A stretch of 64,000 nt of DNA from Bacteroidales bacterium (GCA_030656615.1 JAUSOY010000063.1:1-64000), one strand, 5' to 3'. Shown: positions 7,339-16,706, numbered from the stretch's first letter. The notes: a model not told the origin generated them from the letters alone. Numbers and translations are program-made.

Positions 7339-9687
7339 TTAAAAAGTGAAGTTAAAGGTAATGGATGGAATGATTCCAAAAAGATATGTTTTCTCTGCAT
7401 AGGTTACTTCCGGATTCTGCTCATCCTGAATAAAATTGATGGACCAAGCATTTTTTCGGCCGTAGGCGTTATAGAGTGAGAAGTTCCATTCGTAATTAAA
7501 TTTGCGATTGGGTTTTGGCCGTGGTTTCACAACAAAAGAAACATCCAGCCGGTGATAATCGGGCATTCGATAGGCATTTCTGTCAGAATAAACAGGAATT
7601 ACATTTCCGCCTATTACGGCACGACCGGTTGGAAACGTTACGGGAGCCCCAGTAGAATATACCCAGTTTGCCGCCAGGCTGTATCGTTTCGAAAATTCGT
7701 AACTGGCCACAACACTTAATTCATGAGGTTTATTATAAGGAGATGTATACGTATCTCCATTATTTATTCCTTCAATTTTACGTTTAGCAACCGAATAGCT
7801 ATATCCAATCCAGCCAGTCAGCGCGCCCTCATTTTTTCGAATTAAAAATTCAAGTCCATATGCCCAGGCATTGCCAATCCGTAAATCGCCTTCGATGTAT
7901 TTATTAAAAAGCAGGTCTGCCTGATCTTTAAAATCGATGGCATTATCCATGCGTTTATAATATGCTTCCACAGAGGCTTCGTAGGTATTATGATCAAAAT
8001 TCCTGAAATATCCGCCAATTAGCTGATCAGAAACCTGAGGCTCGATATTGGGCGAAACGGCAAACCACACATCCAGCGGTGTTCCGGCGGTTGAGTTTTG
8101 TGCTAATTGAATATATTGATTGGTGCGCGTATAATTTAATTTAATGGATGAAACCTCATCAAGTTGGTATGTTGCTCCAAATCTGGGTTCCAAAGCAAAA
8201 TAGGTATGAAAAAACTCACTGCCGGTATAAACCGCCGAATCAGACACAATAAATTGCGGACTATAAGTATAAATCGTAGCTGGAGCAACATTGGTGAATG
8301 CAGAAAAACGAAGGCCATATTTAAACGATAATCGGCTGCCCACCTTCTGTTCGTTACTGATATACACAGCATTTTCGAGGGAATACTGCTTGGGCATGAT
8401 TAACTCTCCGAAATAGGACTCATCGCCTGTTCCCTTAGCACTACCAGGATCAAACTGATGAAAAGTAGTTGAAGAACCGAATTTGAGGGTATTATCAGGA
8501 TTAATAAAATAAGTAAAATCAGTTTTTGCTGAATAATCCCGCATTTTCGATGTCCAGATAAATGAATTTGCCTGACCGTCAGGGGTACCTATGGCGTAAT
8601 CATATTTGGAATAAATGACCGAGAAATTAGAAAAAAGTCGATCGCTAAAAAGATGATTCCAACGTGTTGTAAGCGTCTGATTTCCAAAATCCATGGACGC
8701 AAATTTGTTTTTAAAAACATCGCGTCCAAAATATCCGGAGATAAAAACTCTGTCATTATCCGAAATTTTGTGGGTAATTTTCGTATTGAAGTCGTAAAAA
8801 TACAAGGTGTTATTTCTGACATTTTCGTCGGAAGACAGAGCCAGGAACAAATCAGCATACGTTCGGCGGCCCGATGCGATAAAGGTTGTGTTTTCAGAAA
8901 CCAGCGGTCCTTCAAGTGTGAGACGGCTCGAAATGGTACCTATACCTCCGGTACCCGAAAATTGCTTCGAATTACCATCTTTCATCCGGATGTCAAGTAC
9001 GGACGACAGTCGGCCACCATAAGCAGCAGGAATATCGCCTTTATAGATTTTAACGTCTTTAATAGCGTCATTATTAAATACGGAGAAAAAGCCCATCAGG
9101 TGGGATGCATTATATACTGAAGCTTCGTCGAGTAATATCTGATTTTGATCGGGGGCACCTCCACGCACGCTAAAACCGGAAGATCCTTCACTTGCCATCG
9201 AAACTCCCGGAAGAAGCTGTAGGGCTTTTATCAAATCTACCTCACCCATTAAAGCGGGTATACGACCGATGGTGCGTGCGTCCATTTTCACAACGCTCAT
9301 TTCTGTCCGTATCAGGTTTTCGCCCTTGCGTTCTCCTGTGATTACAACCTCTTCCAGCATTTCAGCTTTTGGTAAAAGCTCAATATTAATTCGTTGGCTT
9401 TTTTGTATCTCTACGGCTCTTTCAATATTTTCATAACCAATAAAAGAGTACACCAAATGATATTTACCCGGTTCAAGGCTAAAACTGTAAAACCCGTAAA
9501 GGTTACTGGTGGTACCGGAGGCAAGTTCTTTCACATAAATGGTAGCTCCCAGAAGCATTTCACCGGTTTTTCCATCCGATATGGTACCACTGATGGTAAT
9601 ACGTCCTGCATCACCATCCATTGCATTAACAGAGCGGACACAAAATATCAGGCACAGCAATAAAACTGTGTTTATTAAAAATTTCAT
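7339..9687 (-). CDS. TonB-dependent receptor with N-terminal carboxypeptidase-regulatory-like domain
   Basis: 782 residues. Signal peptide (1-22), then a CarboxypepD_reg-like domain (about 29-115, with GATIYVKEL and YSFIGYE), a plug domain (about 118-230, with ALQLLPGVSM and GFSVRGG, the latter typical of Bacteroidota receptors) and a 22-strand beta-barrel ending in IIPSITFNFTF, whose terminal Phe fits the BAM signal. It imports a ligand across the outer membrane using TonB energy. The DUF4249 lipoprotein downstream is the expected partner. The upstream spermidine-synthase-like gene in the same unit hints at, but does not prove, a polyamine-related ligand. Confidence 0.92.
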   Translation of the reverse strand: MKFLINTVLLLCLIFCVRSVNAMDGDAGRITISGTISDGKTGEMLLGATIYVKELASGTTSNLYGFYSFSLEPGKYHLVYSFIGYENIERAVEIQKSQRINIELLPKAEMLEEVVITGERKGENLIRTEMSVVKMDARTIGRIPALMGEVDLIKALQLLPGVSMASEGSSGFSVRGGAPDQNQILLDEASVYNASHLMGFFSVFNNDAIKDVKIYKGDIPAAYGGRLSSVLDIRMKDGNSKQFSGTGGIGTISSRLTLEGPLVSENTTFIASGRRTYADLFLALSSDENVRNNTLYFYDFNTKITHKISDNDRVFISGYFGRDVFKNKFASMDFGNQTLTTRWNHLFSDRLFSNFSVIYSKYDYAIGTPDGQANSFIWTSKMRDYSAKTDFTYFINPDNTLKFGSSTTFHQFDPGSAKGTGDESYFGELIMPKQYSLENAVYISNEQKVGSRLSFKYGLRFSAFTNVAPATIYTYSPQFIVSDSAVYTGSEFFHTYFALEPRFGATYQLDEVSSIKLNYTRTNQYIQLAQNSTAGTPLDVWFAVSPNIEPQVSDQLIGGYFRNFDHNTYEASVEAYYKRMDNAIDFKDQADLLFNKYIEGDLRIGNAWAYGLEFLIRKNEGALTGWIGYSYSVAKRKIEGINNGDTYTSPYNKPHELSVVASYEFSKRYSLAANWVYSTGAPVTFPTGRAVIGGNVIPVYSDRNAYRMPDYHRLDVSFVVKPRPKPNRKFNYEWNFSLYNAYGRKNAWSINFIQDEQNPEVTYAEKTYLFGIIPSITFNFTF

Positions 9688-9715
9688 ACGAATTATTTCA
9701 AAATCTTATTATTAA

Positions 9716-10408
9716 CTACTTCCTCTCGAAACCACCAAATAGCAGTGTAACAGAACCTGTCAGGCTGTTAAAGGCATTTTTATCGTAATACCGGATGTTT
9801 TTGTTGTCGTTATTAACATATGTAGCATCCACTCCACCCACATAATGATAACCGAGTCCGAAATTCACTTTAAACCATTTCAACATATTAATTTCGATTT
9901 CGGCCTGGGGTGTAATTACGAAAATGGGATCGATACCAATCTCGCTATCATGGATATTGTACTGTAAATCAACGAATCCTAGCGTACCCCATCCAATTTT
10001 TGTACTTAGACCATAATGTACAATTTTATCGGAATCATGAATATAGCCAAGCCAAAGACCACCATGAGCAAAAATCGGACTCAAATTGCTATACTGAATT
10101 AACTGACCGTTAATAAAATTTCGCATTGAAAAATTATACTTTCCGTTTACCGGGACGAGACCCATTCCGTAACCACCAATATAAAACTGCTGATTAAACA
10201 TTACAGCACCACCTCCACCCATACAAACCGACAGATCATTGTCTATTTCTGAAAATTCAAAAATGGGCGCACCAAAACCGGTGATCTGAATCCCGTTTTC
10301 ATCGTCTAAGAGAAAACGTTGTTTTTTAATTTCAACATTTTCCTGAGCAACAGACAAAAAGCTGACTATTAATGCTATAGCGGCAAAATAAAATTTTATA
10401 CCCTTCAT
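9716..10408 (-). CDS. Predicted small outer-membrane or periplasmic beta-rich protein
   Basis: 230 residues with a signal peptide ending FLSVAQ near residue 22. The body alternates short hydrophobic and Gly/aromatic strands (FYIGGYGMG, HGGLWLGYIH, FGLGYHYVGG) and ends GSVTLLFGGFERK, resembling an eight-strand outer-membrane barrel. No named family was recognised. Its start overlaps the stop of the 948-residue membrane/synthase gene by four bases, and the TonB receptor follows 28 bases downstream, so it is very likely cotranscribed and acts at the outer membrane in the same process. Confidence 0.7.
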   Translation of the reverse strand: MKGIKFYFAAIALIVSFLSVAQENVEIKKQRFLLDDENGIQITGFGAPIFEFSEIDNDLSVCMGGGGAVMFNQQFYIGGYGMGLVPVNGKYNFSMRNFINGQLIQYSNLSPIFAHGGLWLGYIHDSDKIVHYGLSTKIGWGTLGFVDLQYNIHDSEIGIDPIFVITPQAEIEINMLKWFKVNFGLGYHYVGGVDATYVNNDNKNIRYYDKNAFNSLTGSVTLLFGGFERK

Positions 10409-13251
10409 AACGGTAATTTTTGATTATGATATTGATTTCTTAAACTTTTGATAAATTGAAAAGCCGTTTTATCGGCCTCACTTTTACAGAAATTATGCCA
10501 AAAAATATCAAATGCGTTTAAATTATTATGAAGCAAAAAAACATGAAGGCAACGTAGTTTAATCCATGAAGAAACAGCCGGATGTAATTTGCGATTTGGT
10601 TCACATAAAACGGAAGCCCGCGCTAGTAATTCTTTATCCGGAAGAGGAATGCTATCCTCATAAAACACCATTAATTCATCAACCTTATCCGAAACATGAA
10701 TGCGCTTTCCTTCCCTGAAAAGACACAACGACAGATTGTCCGATTCTGAACGGTTTGCCCATCTATAAACGGACAATGCGGCCTTATGCCATGCTAATGC
10801 ATCGTCCAGAGAAAAACGATCCTTAACTGCTTTATCATTAAGTACCTGCGTTTGGTAAAGCCAAGCAGCGGATGCATACTGCCGGGATGTATGAAATCGC
10901 CAGGCAAACGGATAAACAACGGCCGTTAATCCCGGCCGATTATTTTCGAAAATTGGATTCAGCAGATAAAAAATATCATCCATTTGATTGACTTCATGCT
11001 GAAAAAACCGATTCATTAAAGATAGTTTCTCCAATGAGGAACGATAGCGCGAGGAAACAGGAATTCCAGCTGCTTTTTCAACAAAAAAAGGATGCATCCA
11101 GTTACGACTCCCTAACTTTCGGATTTCAAGATCCGTTTCTCCATAAATTCCAAGACGTCGTAAATCAGCAGCTAGCTCCGGCAATCTAAAAAGCCGCTCA
11201 TTGATTTTCGGAATAATCTCATTTCCAGCAACTACCAGCACATTTCTGTCGTCAGCAAAATATATTGTATAAAAATTGAAAACATCGCCCAGAGATTTCA
11301 TACACATCGAAAGGCCGCTCAAATCGTTTTCGTACAATTGTATCCATTGAATAAATAATCCACCGGGCCGCAATGCTTTTTGAACTTCAGTCATAAATTC
11401 CAGAGTAAAAAGAAAAGATGAACCTGTAACCCAGGGGTTGGAAGGTTCCGAAATTATCACATCGTACGCTGAATGTTTATGCATAAAAAAAGTTGCGGCA
11501 TCCTGAAATAATATTTGACAACGCTTATCGAAATAGGTACGCGCCACGCGGTGTCCAAAATTACGGGAAGCCTCCGCAACCCTTGGTTCCATCTCAAGTA
11601 CATCCAACTCCTTAACGGATGGATCGGCCAGAACGACATGCGATGTCAGTCCTGAGCCTAATCCGATTACTGCCACTTTTTGGGGCGATGTATGTATAGC
11701 CAGAGGAAGTGCTCCTAACAAAATTTCGACTGGTTCATCAGTCCCGGGGCTTGCAGACATACTAATGGCGGCATCGGCTTTTCCATTTATAATCAACGAC
11801 ATCAATCCGGATGAATCGACCGTAATACCAACAGAAGCCGTACGTCCATCGGCAAAAAAAACAGGTTGGGGAATAATATCGGATTGTCCCGTACGAAATA
11901 TTCCGGAAAGCAAACGAGACTTCCCCGACTGATGATTAAAAAAGGTAAATACGCCAGCTACAATAACCATCAACAAAATCAAAGCAGCTAAACGGTGAGA
12001 ATATCCGGGTTTTAGAATTATCACAATAATAAAAGCCAATACAGCTGAAGTCATGACCGCTCCCACACTACCCACCAGCGGAAACAATAGCAGCCAGGTG
12101 AGCAATGCACCCACAACACATCCCAGAACATTAAAAGCATAAATGCCACCAACTCTCCGGGCAGAAGGATTAAACGATTCGCCGAGCAAAACAGGAAGCA
12201 CTAAACCGGCAAAAAAAGCGGGTAAAAACATCACAAGAGCAGATAATCCGATTTGCCAAATATTGTACAATACCCAGGTATGCGCTGTTCGTGGCAGATT
12301 TTGCATCCACGCCGAAAAAATATCGAAACTGAAATAATACAGGATAATGCTTCCGAAAGCAGCAAATACTAGCATAAGATATACCATCGACAGCATACGC
12401 CGGGCCGAATTGAAAAATTTAATAAATACTGAAGATAAGAGCGCACCGCTTCCCAGTCCGGAAACGAACACAGCAAGCATCAGATCGAAAGAGCGAAATG
12501 AACTGCCGGTAATATGAACCATCATTCGTAACATACTCACTTCCAAAATAAATACCAGCAAACCATTAAAAAAAGCCAGAAAATATACCGATCTGTTTTC
12601 AGTCCCAATTTCCTCCGGATGTTCTATTTCGGAAGCATGCACGTTTGTCAGCTTCAGAGCAAACACAGAAGATCCGGCAACAAAAAACAAAACAGCGGCA
12701 ATGGCAAGACCGGAACGTATATCCATTGTACCACTGATAAAAAAGGTGGTAAACAAAACACCGCACACCCCTCCCACCACATTAATTCCATATAAGCCCG
12801 AGATAAGTTTTTGCTTGGATACAAAATGAGGTTCCATAGCCTTAAACAATACAGGAAAAGTCATTCCCATAGCAATCGATGGCGGAAGTAGAACCAGCAG
12901 TAATACGATGGCACGAAAAATCAAAGAAACAAATTGGTATTCGCCCGGTAACGATTGGTATGTCGACAATAACAAATCAATACCCACACTGACGCTTAAC
13001 AACCAGAATGCTGAAAATAATTCAATAAAGGCATATAACTTAAAGAGTTTAAGTGATTTTCCAAAATGTTTTTCAGAGAGCCAGGCACCCAAACCAATAC
13101 CAAGCATGAAAAGAATCAAAACCCAAACTTGGCCGGCAAAGGCACTTCCCACAAAACCTTTCAGAATTCCTGCCAACAGGCTTTCCGTCATCAGGCCGGC
13201 AAAACCAGATAGAAAGAATATCACGAATACAAGCCAATACTTCTTTTCCAT
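10405..13251 (-). CDS. Fused multi-pass membrane / spermidine-synthase-like protein
   Basis: 948 residues. Residues about 1-430 hold a dozen or more membrane segments arranged as two MFS-like halves (FLSGFAGLMTESLLAG at the start). A Rossmann methyltransferase-type spermidine synthase domain spans about 510-690, with the glycine loop GLGSG from residue 530, an acidic LEMEP about 20 residues later and SEPSNPW. A C-terminal helical tail completes the protein. Such fusions are widespread but poorly characterised. The domain shares the fold of aminopropyltransferases; whether it makes a polyamine or modifies another substrate is unclear. First gene of the unit reaching 6484; a heptamer array lies 17 bases before the ATG. 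Confidence 0.85.
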   Translation of the reverse strand: MEKKYWLVFVIFFLSGFAGLMTESLLAGILKGFVGSAFAGQVWVLILFMLGIGLGAWLSEKHFGKSLKLFKLYAFIELFSAFWLLSVSVGIDLLLSTYQSLPGEYQFVSLIFRAIVLLLVLLPPSIAMGMTFPVLFKAMEPHFVSKQKLISGLYGINVVGGVCGVLFTTFFISGTMDIRSGLAIAAVLFFVAGSSVFALKLTNVHASEIEHPEEIGTENRSVYFLAFFNGLLVFILEVSMLRMMVHITGSSFRSFDLMLAVFVSGLGSGALLSSVFIKFFNSARRMLSMVYLMLVFAAFGSIILYYFSFDIFSAWMQNLPRTAHTWVLYNIWQIGLSALVMFLPAFFAGLVLPVLLGESFNPSARRVGGIYAFNVLGCVVGALLTWLLLFPLVGSVGAVMTSAVLAFIIVIILKPGYSHRLAALILLMVIVAGVFTFFNHQSGKSRLLSGIFRTGQSDIIPQPVFFADGRTASVGITVDSSGLMSLIINGKADAAISMSASPGTDEPVEILLGALPLAIHTSPQKVAVIGLGSGLTSHVVLADPSVKELDVLEMEPRVAEASRNFGHRVARTYFDKRCQILFQDAATFFMHKHSAYDVIISEPSNPWVTGSSFLFTLEFMTEVQKALRPGGLFIQWIQLYENDLSGLSMCMKSLGDVFNFYTIYFADDRNVLVVAGNEIIPKINERLFRLPELAADLRRLGIYGETDLEIRKLGSRNWMHPFFVEKAAGIPVSSRYRSSLEKLSLMNRFFQHEVNQMDDIFYLLNPIFENNRPGLTAVVYPFAWRFHTSRQYASAAWLYQTQVLNDKAVKDRFSLDDALAWHKAALSVYRWANRSESDNLSLCLFREGKRIHVSDKVDELMVFYEDSIPLPDKELLARASVLCEPNRKLHPAVSSWIKLRCLHVFLLHNNLNAFDIFWHNFCKSEADKTAFQFIKSLRNQYHNQKLPL

Positions 13252-13267
13252 GAAAATTTATTCAGGT

Positions 13268-13377
13268 GAAAGTCGAAGGTCGAAGGTCGAAGGTCGAAGG
13301 TCGAAAGTTGAAAGTTGAAAGTTGAAAGTTGAAAGTCGAAAGTTGAAAGTTGAAAGTCGAAGGTTAAAGGCTGAAAG
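13268..13377. repeat. Tandem heptamer array (GTCGAAG / GTTGAAA variants)
   Basis: About 15 consecutive seven-base units: first GTCGAAG copies, then GTTGAAA copies with interspersed GTCGAAA, decaying to GGTTAAAGGCTGAAAGC. The array sits immediately upstream of the ATG at 13251, inside the likely leader or promoter of the five-cistron-scale minus-strand unit. It is purine-rich on the plus strand. Short-period arrays gain and lose units by slippage. Confidence 0.9.
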
Positions 13378-13433
13378 CAGTCACAATTCCATTTTTCACT
13401 ATTCATTTCTGGATTTTCTTCCCCTCTCACTTT

Positions 13434-13500
13434 CGTAATTCGTAATTGTTAATTCGTAATTATTATGTCGTAATTCGTAATTGCTAATTCGTAATTTCTC
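13434..13500. repeat. Second short repeat array (AATTCGTAATT units)
   Basis: Repeated CGTAATT/TAATTCGTAATT units over about 67 bases, distinct in sequence from the heptamer array 60 bases away. Together the two arrays fill most of the gap between the C1 peptidase gene and the 948-residue protein gene. No function is evident. Confidence 0.8.
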
Positions 13501-13512
13501 CAATCACTTTCA

Positions 13513-14736
13513 CTATTTTATCAATCGATCAAGAATAGGCCGTGCCGCATCGCCATGCATCAGGGTATTCATCATTTTAAGTTTTACAAAATCTTCGTGA
13601 AGGTATCGGTAGCCTTTCACCGGGCAGTCAAAACCACCAGCGCCGGAATCCTTGGCAAGAAACCACTTTTGGTTTTTATATACCGTATAACCTACGAGAT
13701 GTATGCAATGATCGTCGGTGGTGCTGCCGTTTTCGAGGCGGTACTCACGGGCATGAGCATCGATGGCAGATGAGGGAATATCAAAAGAAGGAATGATGGC
13801 TGCTCCATTCTCTGAATTATAACCCGGCTCGGAAATATCGCCACAAATACAAATACTGAAACCCTTTTCGAGCGCGGAAACAATGCTTGTCATATAATCG
13901 TTGAGTGGAAGGTTATAATACCCATCGAAATGCCGCCAGTTATCCGCTTCCACCAATTCTGCACGGGCATTTTGCGGTTGACGGATATTCGACATGAAAT
14001 TAAAAAATGCAAAAGGGTGAAGTTTAACAACTTCTGCTGAAAATGAAAGCGCCGAATAGGTTTTGCCTTTAAATATAAATTCAGATGGTGGTGAACCCAT
14101 GTGATGATCGAGTATGCTTTTTATGCAGGTTTTAACCGCCTCCAGATCCCAGGAAGCATTTTGCTTTACCGACTGAAGATATTGCTGCATTTCCTCCACC
14201 ATAATACGATGATGATGAAAGGTTTTACCAATGGGTCTTCCGGTATAAGCTTCCGCAGGCATTGCTCCATACTTTGACAAAAGTATCGGCACACTTGATG
14301 ATTCGGAGCCTTCGGAAAAGGCAATATTCCCCCGCGATTTCACATAAGCCTCAGCCCTGTCAATATATTCGTGATACACAAAAAACATCTCCGATAGCTT
14401 TATCTGCTTACCCTGTTGACGGATAATTTCTGCTTCAAGAAAAGAAGTCGCTGCAAAACACCAGCAAGTGCCCGTTTCTCCCTGGCTTAAGGAAGGCATA
14501 TGCTTGATTACATGATACAATGAAGTATCCGAAGGAACTTCAAAATTTTTAAAATCGACAACAAATCTACCGGCTGGAGTTGATTTAGTTGTTTCCTGGT
14601 TCTCCCGACGGATTTCTTCATAAAATCCTGCCTTACGAACCTGATGGGTACTTTGCGATGGCCAGGGCTTTTCCTTTTGTGCCAACAGCATCATCGGAAT
14701 AAGAAGCATTCCGCTAAACAATAATCTATTCTTCAT
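13513..14736 (-). CDS. Secreted C1 (papain-fold) cysteine peptidase, bleomycin-hydrolase-like
   Basis: About 407 residues from the ATG at 14736, which gives a good signal peptide (MKNRLLFSGMLLIPMMLLAQ); an upstream in-frame ATG at 14796 lies inside the preceding gene and spoils it. Catalytic features: oxyanion Gln85, Cys91 in QGETGTCWCFA and the His in DHCIHLVGY. The usual catalytic Asn is replaced: the segment reads FLAKDSGAGG, with Asp where papain-type enzymes have Asn. It probably acts on peptides in the periplasm or outside. The gene overlaps the end of the prolyl-tRNA editing gene by 11 bases. Confidence 0.82.
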   Translation of the reverse strand: MKNRLLFSGMLLIPMMLLAQKEKPWPSQSTHQVRKAGFYEEIRRENQETTKSTPAGRFVVDFKNFEVPSDTSLYHVIKHMPSLSQGETGTCWCFAATSFLEAEIIRQQGKQIKLSEMFFVYHEYIDRAEAYVKSRGNIAFSEGSESSSVPILLSKYGAMPAEAYTGRPIGKTFHHHRIMVEEMQQYLQSVKQNASWDLEAVKTCIKSILDHHMGSPPSEFIFKGKTYSALSFSAEVVKLHPFAFFNFMSNIRQPQNARAELVEADNWRHFDGYYNLPLNDYMTSIVSALEKGFSICICGDISEPGYNSENGAAIIPSFDIPSSAIDAHAREYRLENGSTTDDHCIHLVGYTVYKNQKWFLAKDSGAGGFDCPVKGYRYLHEDFVKLKMMNTLMHGDAARPILDRLIK

Positions 14737-15214
14737 ACAATTGGATAAATTCGAACGTATTTTTGCTCCAGTCGAGGAAGCGCATAAAATCTTCAAAACG
14801 TATAACCACCGAGGCGGTATTCCGATTCGGATGAAAACTGATGGTAGGAAATTTCTTCAGATTTTCATCGATAAAGAGGTGAACATGATGTGTAACATCA
14901 TGGATAAGACCAAAAGGAGAAACAGAACCAGGCCTTAAACCCAGGTGTTTCATCATTCGCTCGGGTGAAGCAAAGGTGAGTTTGCCCTGCTTCATGCGTT
15001 TTTCCAAATCGCTGATGGCCAAATCATGCCGATGTTCAACGATAACCAGATAATGACGATTGCCCTTATGATTTCTAAAAAACAAGTTTTTGCAATGGGC
15101 TGCATCAATATCTTTCCAATAAAGCATGGCTGTAGGAATATCCGGCGCCGGTGGATGCTCATAAAGGGTATATGGTATAGCCAACTTATCCAGTACTTCA
15201 AACACATCAGACAT
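14726..15214 (-). CDS. Prolyl-tRNA editing domain protein (YbaK/ProX type)
   Basis: 162 residues starting MSDVFEVLDKLAIPYTLYEH. Free-standing YbaK/EbsC-fold deacylase of the PrdX/ProX group, which hydrolyses mischarged aminoacyl-tRNAPro such as Ala-tRNAPro in the cytoplasm. Family segments visible: the KNLFFRNHKGNRHYL strand with its conserved Lys, the LRPGSVSPFGL turn near 102-112, and HVHLFIDENL. Length is normal. An upstream ATG at 15235 adds seven unconserved residues. Downstream it overlaps the C1 peptidase gene by 11 bases, so the two are probably cotranscribed though functionally unrelated. Confidence 0.88.
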   Translation of the reverse strand: MSDVFEVLDKLAIPYTLYEHPPAPDIPTAMLYWKDIDAAHCKNLFFRNHKGNRHYLVIVEHRHDLAISDLEKRMKQGKLTFASPERMMKHLGLRPGSVSPFGLIHDVTHHVHLFIDENLKKFPTISFHPNRNTASVVIRFEDFMRFLDWSKNTFEFIQLYEE

Positions 15215-15259
15215 AATCAGACTTAAAAAAATCAAATCTAATAAAAATTATGATGCGTA

Positions 15260-16543
15260 TCAGGGAATCAGTGAAGTAGTAAAGCTAGGGAAAAACCTCC
15301 AGAAAATAAAGATTATGCTAAACAGACTCAGAAATAAGATGCCTGTCCATGCCCAAATTTTAAGCCCCAATCCAGGACGGAATACCTCGGGCACATGCCG
15401 GTGTGTAATCGTATAATAATTTAGGATGGCTAAAAGTGGGGCGGTGACAAACGAAATAGTGGTTGCTAAATCAACCATCCATCGCATGGTACCCGGCATA
15501 AAAAGCAAAAGGGCAATGGTACCCGCCAGAAGTATTAACATCCAAAATAAAAACAACTGCGACTCAGAAAATCTGAGTTTATAATGTCCTTTACAAAGCA
15601 TACGTGTAGCGGGAGATAAAACGCGGGGATACGCATCCATACAGGTAAGGGTTGTACTCAGCATAGTGGTGAGTGCAGCCACAGCTATCAGCCAATATGC
15701 CCATGGACCAATGGTTAAGGTATACATTCCCATAAACTGCACAGCGAAGATGGCTCCATTGGGCGATAATTCCTCGGGTGAGGAATACATCACCAGTGCA
15801 CCCAGACTCAAAAAACACATCGCGAGAAATACTGTACCGATATATCCAAGTCTGAAATCAAATAAAGCTTGTTTTAAACTAAGTTTTCCACCCTGTTGTG
15901 CCCGTTTTTCGACTGACCACACAGAATGCCAGACAGAAACATCAATGGGTGAAGGCATCCATCCAATAAATGCAATCAGAAATAATAAATGAATGGGGTT
16001 GGCCCAGGAAAATGTTTTCTGAAAATCAGCTCCCTCTGTTGAAGGAAGTCCAAGGGCGTATATCAATGCCAAAATGGTTGAAACGGATAAAAGAATAATG
16101 ATGTAACGAATCATTTTATCCAGCGTACGGTACTTACCCCATAAAAGAATAACAGCCAGAATGAGCAGTAAGACCACAGAAAGCAATGCCGGACTGATGC
16201 TTAAACCACTGATGCCGGAAATAATGCCTGCTGTAACCATGGTTACGGCAGCCATAATAGCAAACATGGTGCTTATTTGAAGAATAACAAACAATAAAAG
16301 AGCTTTACGACCAAGCAAGGAATAACCCTGAATAAGATTTTGTCCGGTAGCGGCTACATAGCGTGGGGCAAATTCAAAAAAAGGATATTTAATAACATTC
16401 GCCAGAATCAAAATCCACATCAGATAGAAACCATAATCGGCACCAGCGCGGGTAGACTGTACCAAATGCGAAACACCTACGGCTGCTCCGGCATATAATA
16501 AGCCAGGACCCAAATTTCGCCATATTTCAAAGAATCGTTTCAT
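15260..16543 (-). CDS. Divergent Nramp-family metal transporter
   Basis: 427 residues with about 11 membrane segments and overall Nramp (SLC11) similarity: GPGLLYAGAAVGVSHLVQS in helix 1, a long helix-rich body and a C-terminal transmembrane segment. Classical Nramp proteins bind the metal with DPGN in helix 1 and MPHN in helix 6. Here helix 1 has GVSH at 23-26 and helix 6 reads GWMPSPID at 194-201, so both motifs are changed. Substrate may therefore differ from Mn/Fe (Mg, another ion, or none). An imperfect TACCTTCG box lies at 16562-16569. Confidence 0.8.
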   Translation of the reverse strand: MKRFFEIWRNLGPGLLYAGAAVGVSHLVQSTRAGADYGFYLMWILILANVIKYPFFEFAPRYVAATGQNLIQGYSLLGRKALLLFVILQISTMFAIMAAVTMVTAGIISGISGLSISPALLSVVLLLILAVILLWGKYRTLDKMIRYIIILLSVSTILALIYALGLPSTEGADFQKTFSWANPIHLLFLIAFIGWMPSPIDVSVWHSVWSVEKRAQQGGKLSLKQALFDFRLGYIGTVFLAMCFLSLGALVMYSSPEELSPNGAIFAVQFMGMYTLTIGPWAYWLIAVAALTTMLSTTLTCMDAYPRVLSPATRMLCKGHYKLRFSESQLFLFWMLILLAGTIALLLFMPGTMRWMVDLATTISFVTAPLLAILNYYTITHRHVPEVFRPGLGLKIWAWTGILFLSLFSIIFIFWRFFPSFTTSLIP

Positions 16544-16706
16544 CGTTTTGCATTAATTGAGCGAAGGTATGGAAAGATGAGAAGGGAAGTATAATTCTGT
16601 TAAAAAATAAAAACCCGGACAAAACCAAATAATTACACCGCCCAACTGATTTCATTGTCTATTCATAAATATCCTTGAAAATATCTGGCAAAATCATTGC
16701 CAAAAA
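16544..16706. other. Part of a 400-base gap: possible promoter and small hairpin
   Basis: The gap between the Nramp gene and the GT-C gene spans 16544-16945. This part holds an imperfect -7 box for the Nramp gene (16562-16569) and a small inverted repeat TGGCAA/TTGCCA around 16686-16703 that could end transcription of the 52-codon ORF above it. Nothing else was recognised. Confidence 0.3.

Noticed and set aside
8653-9120. 155-codon plus-strand frame inside the TonB receptor gene
   Set aside because: Antisense shadow of a well-supported gene; composition has no protein-like pattern.
13221-13430. 69-codon minus-strand frame reading FQLSTFD repeats
   Set aside because: It is only the translation of the heptamer array, which stays open because seven-base units cycle through all frames without a stop.
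13268-13500. Possible CRISPR array
   Set aside because: Units are 7-11 bases, contiguous and without unique spacers; no cas genes nearby.
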